Below the pieces are notes generated by a model, which was not told the DNA's origin, did no database searches, and was given only the letters and a program-made list of their open reading frames with translations. The position numbers and the translations under genes were made by a program. Below, piece after piece: positions 30,057 through 37,230 of a DNA stretch of 52,729 nucleotides (the first letter of the stretch is position 1; the number at the start of each line of letters is the position of its first letter). The stretch is from Bifidobacteriaceae bacterium (GTDB lineage: Bacteria; Actinomycetota; Actinomycetes; Actinomycetales; WQXJ01): assembly GCA_031281585.1 (NCBI GenBank), contig JAITFE010000083.1, positions 1 to 52,729 of the forward strand. Reading direction: 5' to 3'.

Positions 30057-31069
30057 CCGGGGTGGCGGGCAGCCCCGCCCACGCCGCGAGGACGGCCCCG
30101 GAGAGGGTCCCAGCGGTGGCGGAGATTCTGGCCGCGGCCGAATGGCGCGATCTCGGTCTGCCCCACGACCCCTCGGCGTTGCGGCGCGCCCAGCGCCACG
30201 TCCATCCCGACCTGTGCGCCGACCCGTCCGCGGGAGCAGCCTTCGCGCGCCTGCGCGACCTCTACCAGCAACCCGAGTTCCGCCTGCGGGTCGCCGACGG
30301 CGCCCGCGAGGAGCCCGGCCGCCTCCGGTGGACCCTCAGGCCCGGCTTCGGGGATTTGGCCTTGGCCGCCGACCAGGCCCACGCCGCCCTGGAACACGCC
30401 CGCGAGCGCCGCTTCTTCACGCGCCGCGTGGTCGGGGAAGGCGGTGGGGACGCCCGCGTCATCGAATACCGGACCGCCCCAGCGCACGATGCCGTCCCGC
30501 CCGCCCGGCCGTCAGGCGCCGGCACGCCCGGAGTCGGGTCGCCCGGCCGCCCCGGCGACTCGTCCCGGCCCCATCCAACTGACGGCGGGCGAGGCGCCGC
30601 CGAGCAATGGTGGTTCTTGGCCGAGTTCGGGCCGTTGGACACTCGCACTTCGATCTGGGTGGCCAGGCGCCTGGCCGCCGCGATCATCCAAGCCGCCCAA
30701 GTGGGATGGGCCCACACCGACGTCAATCCGATGACTGTGGTGATCGAACCCGCCCAGCACGGCCTGCGTCTTGACGGCTGGTGGCTCGGCCGGCCGATTG
30801 GCGAACGCCTCACGGTTCGCCCGGCCGCTCCCACCCCGCCGCGCTACCTGGGGGGCGCCCCCGCAGACCCGCTGCTCGCCGTGGCGCAAGCCGCCGCCAT
30901 GCTGGCCGGCGGAGGCGCGACCGGGGACTTGCGCGATCTGTTCGCGCGGAACGCCCTGCGGCCCGAAACGCCGGAGCGGTTCTTCGAGGAGGTGCTGGAC
31001 TGCTCGCGCCGCCAAGTCGGCGCGGACCGCTGGCACCCGCTGGCCCGCCCGGCCACGCCGCCCATCTGA
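30053..31069 (+). CDS. J-domain protein with kinase-like C-terminal domain
   Basis: 338 residues of unknown function. Residues about 20-75 are J-domain-like: helices around the HPD motif at 51-53 (RHVHPDLCADPS, then FARLRDLYQQ). After a Pro/Gly-rich linker (145-182) the C-terminal part resembles a protein-kinase core: GWAHTDVNPMTVVIE at 219-232 reads as a catalytic loop (HTD for HRD), and LRLDGWWLG at 238-246 could stand for the DFG region. The loop asparagine is replaced by threonine and no clear glycine loop is seen, so it may be a pseudokinase. It overlaps the Nudix gene by 4 bases. J-domains recruit Hsp70; the target is not known. Confidence 0.65.
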   Translation: MTGVAGSPAHAARTAPERVPAVAEILAAAEWRDLGLPHDPSALRRAQRHVHPDLCADPSAGAAFARLRDLYQQPEFRLRVADGAREEPGRLRWTLRPGFGDLALAADQAHAALEHARERRFFTRRVVGEGGGDARVIEYRTAPAHDAVPPARPSGAGTPGVGSPGRPGDSSRPHPTDGGRGAAEQWWFLAEFGPLDTRTSIWVARRLAAAIIQAAQVGWAHTDVNPMTVVIEPAQHGLRLDGWWLGRPIGERLTVRPAAPTPPRYLGGAPADPLLAVAQAAAMLAGGGATGDLRDLFARNALRPETPERFFEEVLDCSRRQVGADRWHPLARPATPPI

Positions 31070-31130
31070 AGCCCCACAGGGAAAAACCGGGCCCGCGATT
31101 GCCACGAATGAACGGGCGGTCGGACCGCAG

Positions 31131-31158
31131 TTGACAATCCGCGCGGCACTGATATAGT
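31131..31158 (+). promoter_or_regulatory. Strong promoter of the VWA gene (TTGACA, 16-base spacer, TATAGT)
   Basis: A perfect -35 (31131-31136) and a near-consensus -10 (31153-31158) lie 16 bases apart, 50 bases before the VWA gene. The -10 is part of the 12-base motif CTGATATAGTCA (31149-31160) shared with the Nudix gene promoter. Confidence 0.65.
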
Positions 31159-31181
31159 CATAGTGACTCAATAAAGAGTCA
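31149..31181 (+). promoter_or_regulatory. Probable operator: shared motif copy 2 plus inverted repeat
   Basis: CTGATATAGTCA (31149-31160) is followed by a perfect inverted repeat TGACTC / GAGTCA with a 6-base centre at 31164-31181. Three related half-sites (TAGTCA, TGACTC, GAGTCA) thus cover the -10 and start region of the VWA promoter, a good position for a repressor, most simply the Nudix regulator encoded upstream. Confidence 0.5.
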
Positions 31182-31207
31182 TCACATTTCTACCAAGGAG
31201 GATCATC

Positions 31208-32140
31208 ATGGGAAGCGGATCATGGAGCCACGCGACCTACGCCGCCGCGACCGGGGTCCGGGTCGCCTCCGGAACGGCCTTCGGCTACGACCGCCACGCG
31301 CGGGCGACCGGGGTCGCCAAGGCGCACGAGGCGCTGGACCCCACCAAACTGAACGCCGCGGGCAAGAACGTCCGCGAGGCGTTCGACAACCCCGACCACC
31401 CGACCTCTCTGCCGATCGTGGTCGGCTTCGACTCGACCGGCTCGATGGGCTCGGTGCCGCGCGTGGTCCAGCACAAACTCGCCACCCTGTTCGCCCTGTT
31501 GATCGACAAGGGATACGCCACCGACCCGCAAATAGCCATCGCCACCTACGGTGACGCGACCTGCGACTACGTTCCGCTGCAGATCAGCCAGTTCGAATCC
31601 GACAACCGCATTGACGAAAACCTGGACCGGCTCTACCTGGAGGGCGGCGGCGGCGGCAACGACGGCGAGACCAGCCAATTGCTGCTCTACTACCTGGCCC
31701 ACCACACCGAGACCGACGCTTGGCGCAAGCGGGGCAAGAAAGGCTACGTCTTCCTGATCGCGGACGAGAAGCAAATCCCGATCGCCCCCGGACACGTGCG
31801 CGAATTCATCGGCGACGGCCAGCCCCTGGGCGACCTCAGCTTTGAGGGGATCGCCGCCGACGTCGCGAAGACCTGGGAAATCAGAATCCTGCTGATCAAC
31901 AACGCGGCCGCGTTCACGCAAGGGTCGCAGGCGTTCTACGGGGCGCTCTTCGGCCGCGACAACGTGGTCTTGGTGCAAGACCCGGACGCGATCGCGGAGA
32001 CCATCGCCGCGATCATCGGCTTCGAGGAGGGACGCGACGCCGCCGCGATCACGGCCGACCTCACGGCCGCCGCCGGCAAAGAGGTGGCGCTGCGGGTTGG
32101 CCAGGCCCTGCGCCGGCCGGTGGGGGCCGGGCTGAGGTGA
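31208..32140 (+). CDS. VWA-domain (TerY/Ro60-like) protein
   Basis: 310 residues, no signal peptide or membrane segment, so cytoplasmic. A Gly/Ala-rich N-terminus (GSGSWSHATYAAATGVRVA) leads to a von Willebrand A fold: first strand IVVGF, then the MIDAS motif DSTGS at 75-79, later strands with QIAIATYGD and YVFLIADE. The metal site appears intact apart from weaker later motifs, so metal-dependent ligand binding is expected. AAGGAGG lies 6 bases before ATG, among the best ribosome sites in the window. Family members act as scaffolds in stress systems; here it lies between the J-domain/kinase-like gene and a PurA-like gene. Confidence 0.8.
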   Translation: MGSGSWSHATYAAATGVRVASGTAFGYDRHARATGVAKAHEALDPTKLNAAGKNVREAFDNPDHPTSLPIVVGFDSTGSMGSVPRVVQHKLATLFALLIDKGYATDPQIAIATYGDATCDYVPLQISQFESDNRIDENLDRLYLEGGGGGNDGETSQLLLYYLAHHTETDAWRKRGKKGYVFLIADEKQIPIAPGHVREFIGDGQPLGDLSFEGIAADVAKTWEIRILLINNAAAFTQGSQAFYGALFGRDNVVLVQDPDAIAETIAAIIGFEEGRDAAAITADLTAAAGKEVALRVGQALRRPVGAGLR

Positions 32141-32187
32141 CCGGACGGCATCGTCTATAAGGAAACCGCCGACAGGAGGGACGCGAG

Positions 32188-33342
32188 ATGAACGGCCAGA
32201 CCCCGAGCGCCTTGATTGTGGTCGGGCTGGGGTGGGGCGACGAGGGCAAGGGCGCGACGGTGGACGCCCTCGCCGCCCGCCACCCGGCGGACCGGGTGGT
32301 CCGCTTCAACGGCGGCCAGCAGGCCGCGCACAACGTGGTGGCGGGCAAGGTCCACCACACGTTCGCCAACTTCGGTTCGGCGGGGCTGTCGGGGGTCCCG
32401 ACTTGGGTGGCGGGCGACTGCACGGTCGAGCCGAGCGCCGCCTGGGCGGAACGGCTGGCTTTGCGGAGCCTGGGCGTGGACCCCGACCTGTTCGTGGTCG
32501 AGGACTGCCTGGTCACGACGGCGCTTCACGTCGCGGCGAACCGCGCTCGCGAGGCGGCGCGGGGAGCCGGGCGGCACGGCTCGACCGGACGCGGCTTCGG
32601 CGAGACGATCGCCTACGGGCTGGACCAGCCCGAATGGGCGCCCCGTGCCCGCGACCTGGCCGAGCCGGCCGCCTTCCTCGCGAAAGGCGAGCGCCTGCTG
32701 GCGCACTACGGCGAGCAGGGCGTGTTGGACCCGGAAGGGTTCGACCGGGCGGAACTCCGGGCCGCCCTGGAGCGGCAGTGCGCCGACGCGGCGGCGGGCC
32801 TGCGGCTGGTCAGCGCCGACCGACTGCTGGAGGAGATCGGCGCCGGCCGCACCATCTTCGAGGGCGCCCAGGGGTTCTGGCTCGACCAGAACTTCGGCTT
32901 CCAGCCCCACACCACGTGGTCCACCACCACGCCCGCGCCCGCCCGCCGGCTCTGCCGCCAGGCCGGGATCGGGGACGTGACCGCGATCGGCTGCGTCCGC
33001 ACGTACGCGACCCGGCACGGCGCCGGCCCGCTGCCCGCCGAGGGCGCCATGCCGCCCGGCCGCGTCCCCTCAGACGATCCGGGCGCGCGGACCTACCGCC
33101 CGCCGGAGCCCCACAACGGCGACGCCGCCTTCGCCGGCGTCTTCCGGGTCGCGCCCCACGACCCGGCGTACCTCCGGGCGGCGATCGACCAGACGATGGT
33201 CGACGTCCTCGCGGTCAACCACCTTGACGTTTACGACCATTTCGCCACCACCAGCGGGCCCATGCCGCTGGATTCGTTCGGTCCGGTGTTGGTGCGGGCC
33301 GCCGGACCCGACCGGGCGGACCGCCAGTTCACCGGGATCTGA
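32188..33342 (+). CDS. Divergent, short adenylosuccinate-synthetase-like enzyme
   Basis: 384 residues versus about 430 for PurA. Kept: the P-loop WGDEGKG at 16-22 with the catalytic aspartate, the histidine in GGQQAAH (H48; PurA has GGHNAGH), STGRGFG at 132-138, FEGAQG at 224-229, HGAGPLP at 277-283 and a KLD-like HLDVYD at 345. Changed or lost: the TGRxRRxGWLD segment that binds aspartate and IMP is replaced by PEPHNGDAAFAGVFRV, and the C-terminal 80 residues are shortened. It probably ligates an amino acid to a nucleotide with GTP, but the substrate likely differs from IMP plus aspartate. AGGAGG precedes ATG. It lies 47 bases after the VWA gene and is probably co-transcribed. Confidence 0.8.
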   Translation: MNGQTPSALIVVGLGWGDEGKGATVDALAARHPADRVVRFNGGQQAAHNVVAGKVHHTFANFGSAGLSGVPTWVAGDCTVEPSAAWAERLALRSLGVDPDLFVVEDCLVTTALHVAANRAREAARGAGRHGSTGRGFGETIAYGLDQPEWAPRARDLAEPAAFLAKGERLLAHYGEQGVLDPEGFDRAELRAALERQCADAAAGLRLVSADRLLEEIGAGRTIFEGAQGFWLDQNFGFQPHTTWSTTTPAPARRLCRQAGIGDVTAIGCVRTYATRHGAGPLPAEGAMPPGRVPSDDPGARTYRPPEPHNGDAAFAGVFRVAPHDPAYLRAAIDQTMVDVLAVNHLDVYDHFATTSGPMPLDSFGPVLVRAAGPDRADRQFTGI

Positions 33343-33365
33343 GCGGCCACGCGCGCCCCGCGCCA

Positions 33366-33394
33366 TTGAAACGCGGGTATTGGCCCACTATCAT
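33366..33394 (+). promoter_or_regulatory. Promoter of the peptide ABC importer operon (TTGAAA, 17-base spacer, TATCAT)
   Basis: TTGAAA (33366-33371) and TATCAT (33389-33394) have ideal spacing in the gap before the importer genes. The start would be near 33401, leaving a leader of about 95 bases before ATG 33497. Confidence 0.55.
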
Positions 33395-33496
33395 CATGCA
33401 CAGTCGCCACGCACCCAGGGCGGCTTCCACACAACACCAGTGGCAACAAGCTGGCTCCGTTTCCGGAGGCGGCCCTTCCGAGAACAGGGCGAGCGC

Positions 33497-34546
33497 ATGG
33501 TCAAGTGGTACCTCCGGCACCGCGGACTGCTCAACTACATCATTCGCCGGCTCGGAATTGCCGTTTTGCTCGCGTTCGGCATCACGATTATCACCTTTCT
33601 GCTGGCCAACCTTGTGCCGAACGACCCGGTGGTCGCCGCGCTTGGCGAGGTGGCCGCCTCAAAACCGGATCTGGTCGCCGCGTTCCGCGCCCAATACGGC
33701 CTGGACAAGCCCCTTTACGTGCAGTACTGGATCTACCTGACGAACTTGCTGCACGGCGACCTGGGCACCAGTTACATAACGCGGCACGCCGTGGCCGAGG
33801 ACCTTTCCACCAACTTCCCGGCCACGCTTGAATTGGCGCTTTTCACCATTGTCAGCGCCGCCGTCATTGGCCTGTTCTTCGGCGTCCTGGCGGCCTACCG
33901 CAAGGGCAAGGCCTCCGACCAGGTGCTGCGGGTCGTGTCGCTGGTCGGCATCTCGGTGCCCAGCTTCTGGCTCGCGATCCTCTCTTTGTACCTCTTCTAC
34001 TTCCGCCTGCGCTGGACCCCCGGCTCCGGCCGGCTCTCCCCGGGCGCTCCCCCGCCCAAGCGCATCACCGGCCTGTACACCGTGGACGCCCTGGTGACCG
34101 GCGACTTCGAAACCTTCGTGGACGCCGCGGGGCACCTGATCCTGCCGGTGTTCGTCCTCACCCTCTACGCCGTGGGCCTGCTCACCCGCTTCACCCGCAC
34201 CACCGTCCTCGAAGTCCTGGACAAGGACTACGTCCACGCCGCGACGGCCAAGGGCCTGCCGCTGCGCACGGTCTTGTTCAAGTACGTGCTCCGGGGCGCC
34301 ATGATCCCCATCCTCACGATCATCGGCGTGGTGTTCGGCGGCCTGCTGTCCGGCACGGTCCTGATCGAGTCGATCTTCTCCCGCCCGGGACTCGGCTCCT
34401 ACGCTTTCAGGGCCGCCATGAGCCTGGACCTGGTGGCGGTCATGGGCACCGGCCTGGTGATCGGCCTGATCTTCATCATGACCAATTTCCTGGTCGACCT
34501 GGCCTACGGCCTGATCGACCCGCGCGTGCGGGTGGGCCAGCGATGA
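33497..34546 (+). CDS. Peptide ABC importer permease (DppB/OppB family)
   Basis: 349 residues with six membrane helices; the first (about 15-36) is IAVLLAFGITIITFLLANLV. The cytoplasmic EAA loop that docks on the ATPase is visible as HAATAKGLPLRTVLFKYVL near 250. The start is set at ATG 33497 (MVKWYLRHRG), where family similarity begins; the open frame continues upstream into non-homologous sequence. It is first of five plus-strand genes encoding a complete dipeptide/oligopeptide-type importer. Its stop overlaps the next start as ATGA. Confidence 0.9.
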   Translation: MVKWYLRHRGLLNYIIRRLGIAVLLAFGITIITFLLANLVPNDPVVAALGEVAASKPDLVAAFRAQYGLDKPLYVQYWIYLTNLLHGDLGTSYITRHAVAEDLSTNFPATLELALFTIVSAAVIGLFFGVLAAYRKGKASDQVLRVVSLVGISVPSFWLAILSLYLFYFRLRWTPGSGRLSPGAPPPKRITGLYTVDALVTGDFETFVDAAGHLILPVFVLTLYAVGLLTRFTRTTVLEVLDKDYVHAATAKGLPLRTVLFKYVLRGAMIPILTIIGVVFGGLLSGTVLIESIFSRPGLGSYAFRAAMSLDLVAVMGTGLVIGLIFIMTNFLVDLAYGLIDPRVRVGQR

Positions 34547-35484
34547 GCGGCCCGAAGGCGGCCCCGGCCCCCGGCGCGGCACCCGCCCCATCGCCCGCCA
34601 AGGCGCCGGGGCGCCAAAACGGCCGCGCGGGCGCCAGGTTCGCCCGCCGGGTCGCAGGGCGCCGCCGCATCCCCCAGGCCTTCCGCACGCCCCTCGGCGT
34701 CCTGGCGGTCGTGATTGCGGCCGCCTGGATCCTGACCGCGATCCTCGCCCCCTGGCTGGCCCCCCACGACCCGGTCGCGCAAGACTTCGCCCCCTTCCTG
34801 CCGCCCAGCGGCGAGCACTGGTTCGGCACCGACGAGACGGGCCGGGACTACTTCTCGCGCGTGATCGCGGGCTCGCGCATCTCGATTTCCCTGACCTTCC
34901 TCCTGGTGGCCATCTCGATCGCGGTCGGCTCCTTCTTCGGGATAGTGGCGGGGTTCTTCGGCCGTTGGCTGGACGAGGTCATCATGCGGTTCGCCGACCT
35001 TTTCATGAGCTTCCCCACGGTCATCCTGGCCATGATCACGGCCGCCGCGCTGGGCCCGTCGCTTTTCAACTCCGTGCTCGCGGCGGTGGTGGTCTCCTGG
35101 CCGCTGTACGCGCGTTTGACGCGCTCGCTGGTCCTCAACCTGCGCCAGGCCGACTACGTCTCCGCCGCCCGCCTCCTGGGCCAGTCCCCCGGCCGCGTCA
35201 TGAGCCGCGACGTCCTGCCCAACATTGTCAGCCCCACGCTCATCATGGGCACCTTGGACCTCGGGACCGCCACCCTCCTCCTGTCCGGGCTGTCCTTCCT
35301 GGGCCTGGGGGCCAAACCGCCCACGCCCGAGTGGGGCTCAATGGTGAGCTTCGCCATCCACAGCTTCGACAAGTGGTGGCTGGGGCTGTTCCCGGGGCTG
35401 GCCATCTTCACCGTGGTGGTGGCCTTCAACATAATCGGCGACCTGCTGCGCGACCAACTGGACCCGGAGGTGGCCAAACTGTGA
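34543..35484 (+). CDS. Peptide ABC importer permease (DppC/OppC family)
   Basis: 313 residues. An Ala/Pro/Lys-rich cytoplasmic tail (1-45) is followed by six membrane helices and the EAA loop SAARLLGQSPGRVMSRDVLPN near 205-225. The N-terminal motif HWFGTDETGRDYFSRVIAGSR at about 89-109 is the hallmark of DppC-type permeases. It pairs with the upstream DppB-like subunit; both ends overlap neighbours by 4 bases, so the subunits are made together. Confidence 0.92.
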   Translation: MSGPKAAPAPGAAPAPSPAKAPGRQNGRAGARFARRVAGRRRIPQAFRTPLGVLAVVIAAAWILTAILAPWLAPHDPVAQDFAPFLPPSGEHWFGTDETGRDYFSRVIAGSRISISLTFLLVAISIAVGSFFGIVAGFFGRWLDEVIMRFADLFMSFPTVILAMITAAALGPSLFNSVLAAVVVSWPLYARLTRSLVLNLRQADYVSAARLLGQSPGRVMSRDVLPNIVSPTLIMGTLDLGTATLLLSGLSFLGLGAKPPTPEWGSMVSFAIHSFDKWWLGLFPGLAIFTVVVAFNIIGDLLRDQLDPEVAKL

Positions 35485-36317
35485 CCGTCCTCGAGATCAG
35501 GAGTCTGGGGCTGGTGATCCACTCCGAAGGCCGCGACATCCCCATCCTCGAAGGCGTGAGCCTCGCCATCCAGCAGGGCCAGATTTTGGGCCTGGCCGGC
35601 GAATCGGGCTCCGGCAAGACCATGACCGGGCTGAGCGTCATGGGGCTGGAGCCGAAGAACTCCACGTTGACCGGCGCGATCACGGTTGACGGCGCCGTCA
35701 TCACGGGGCCGGACCGGAAACGGCGGCTGGCGGAGTTGCGCGGCTCGCACATGGCGATGGTGTTCCAGGACCCGACCACGTCTCTCCACCCCATGCTGAC
35801 GATCGAGTCGCAATTGACCGACCACGCGCGCCTCCACCTGGGCTTGGACCGGGCCGCCGCCCGCGACCGCGCCGCCGAACTGCTCCGGCGGGTCGGGATT
35901 GACCGCGCCGGCTCGCTCAAGCGCTACCCCCACGAGTTCTCCGGCGGCCAGCGCCAACGCATCGCCATCGCCTCCGCCCTCATGTGCTCCCCGAAGCTCC
36001 TGATAGCCGACGAGGTCACAACCGCCCTTGACGTGACCGTCCAAGCCGGGATTCTGCGCCTGATCCGGGGCCTGGCCGAGGAACTCGGCCTGGCGGTCCT
36101 CTTCATCAGCCACGACCTGGGCGTGATCTCCGCGCTGGCGGACGACGTGGCCGTGATGCAACGCGGCGCCATCGTGGAGGCCGGCCCCAGGCTCCAGGTT
36201 TTCACCGAGCCCGAACACGCCTACACCAAAGCTTTGCTGGCGTCGCTGCCAGGCGCCAAGGGAGGGCTCGCGTCGCGCGAGGACCTTTATCGGATCGACC
36301 TGAAAAAGGACTTGTGA
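35481..36317 (+). CDS. Peptide ABC importer ATPase (DppD/OppD family)
   Basis: 278 residues with a single ABC ATPase domain: Walker A GESGSGKT near 41-48, Q-loop VFQDPTTSLHP, signature FSGGQRQRI, Walker B LLIADEVTTALD and the switch histidine in FISHDLG. In Walker B the usual ADEPT proline is valine (ADEVT), a small change. The GTG start overlaps the DppC-like stop as GTGA. The C-terminal oligopeptide/dipeptide extension (EPEHAYTKALLASLPG) is present. Confidence 0.92.
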   Translation: MTVLEIRSLGLVIHSEGRDIPILEGVSLAIQQGQILGLAGESGSGKTMTGLSVMGLEPKNSTLTGAITVDGAVITGPDRKRRLAELRGSHMAMVFQDPTTSLHPMLTIESQLTDHARLHLGLDRAAARDRAAELLRRVGIDRAGSLKRYPHEFSGGQRQRIAIASALMCSPKLLIADEVTTALDVTVQAGILRLIRGLAEELGLAVLFISHDLGVISALADDVAVMQRGAIVEAGPRLQVFTEPEHAYTKALLASLPGAKGGLASREDLYRIDLKKDL

Positions 36318-37186
36318 TGGCCGAGCCGCTGCTGAAAGTCCGCGACCTGCGCGTCACCTACCCCGGCCCGCCTCCGGTCAAAGCCGTCCGGGGCATCTCC
36401 TTCGACCTTTACCCGGGCGAGGTCCTGGGCCTTGTCGGCGAGTCCGGCTGCGGCAAGTCGACCGTCGCCCGCGCGGTCAGCGGCCTGCTCAAGCCCTCGC
36501 ACGGCATCGTCGAATTCGGCGGCAACCTGGTCAAACCGCTCACCATGCGCCGACGGCCCATTGGCCACACCGGCGTCCAGATGGTCTTCCAAGACCCGGC
36601 CAGTTCCCTCAACCCGCGCCGCCGGGTGGGCCGTCAGGTCGCCGACGGGCTCGCCACCGCCGCCCGCCGCCACGCCGACGATGCCGTCAAGGCGCCCGGC
36701 TTGGACCGCCACCCGGCCGACGATGCCGTCCAGGCCGTCACGGCGGCCGGAACGGGACGCTCTGCTTTGACGCCCGCCGAATGGCTGGAACGCGTCGGCC
36801 TGGAGGCGGCCGACGCGTCCCGTTTCCCCCGTTCCTTCTCCGGCGGACAACGCCAGCGCATAGCGATCGCCCGGGCCTTGGCCGCGGAGCCGAGCCTGCT
36901 GATCGCCGACGAGCCGATCTCCTCGCTGGACGCCTCCACGCAGGCGCGCGTGGCCGGAATCATGTGCCAACTGGCCGCCGAGGAGGATGTGGCCCTGCTC
37001 TTCATCTCCCACGACCTGTCGATTGTGCGCCTGATCGCAGACCGCCTGTTGGTGATGGTTGACGGCCAAATCGTTGAAGAGGGCCCCACAGACCGAATCT
37101 GGGACGCCCCGGAGCACCCGTACACCCGGCGGCTCCTCGCCTCCATCCCGAAACCCGACGGCCTGGGAATCCTCCCAGGCGGCTAA
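36317..37186 (+). CDS. Peptide ABC importer ATPase (DppF/OppF family)
   Basis: 289 residues. Walker A GESGCGKST, Q-loop MVFQDPASSLNPRR, signature FSGGQRQRI, Walker B LLIADEPISSLD and FISHDLS are all intact. ATG 36317 is chosen (AAGGA 6 bases upstream); it overlaps the previous stop by one base. Between the Q-loop and the signature, at about 113-153, is an unusual Ala/Asp-rich linker containing PADDAVQA- and ADDAVKA-type segments. These are encoded by two close copies of a 12-base palindromic motif (36677 and 36719), which suggests that a small insertion has lengthened this region. Confidence 0.92.
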   Translation: MAEPLLKVRDLRVTYPGPPPVKAVRGISFDLYPGEVLGLVGESGCGKSTVARAVSGLLKPSHGIVEFGGNLVKPLTMRRRPIGHTGVQMVFQDPASSLNPRRRVGRQVADGLATAARRHADDAVKAPGLDRHPADDAVQAVTAAGTGRSALTPAEWLERVGLEAADASRFPRSFSGGQRQRIAIARALAAEPSLLIADEPISSLDASTQARVAGIMCQLAAEEDVALLFISHDLSIVRLIADRLLVMVDGQIVEEGPTDRIWDAPEHPYTRRLLASIPKPDGLGILPGG

Positions 37187-37230
37187 CCGCAACCACTAAG
37201 AACCGACACAACCCCAACCAGGAGAGAAAC

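Noticed and set aside
34965-36317. A 450-codon start for the DppD-like ATPase
   Set aside because: The first 172 codons are out of frame over the DppC-like gene; GTG 35481 with the GTGA overlap is the natural start.
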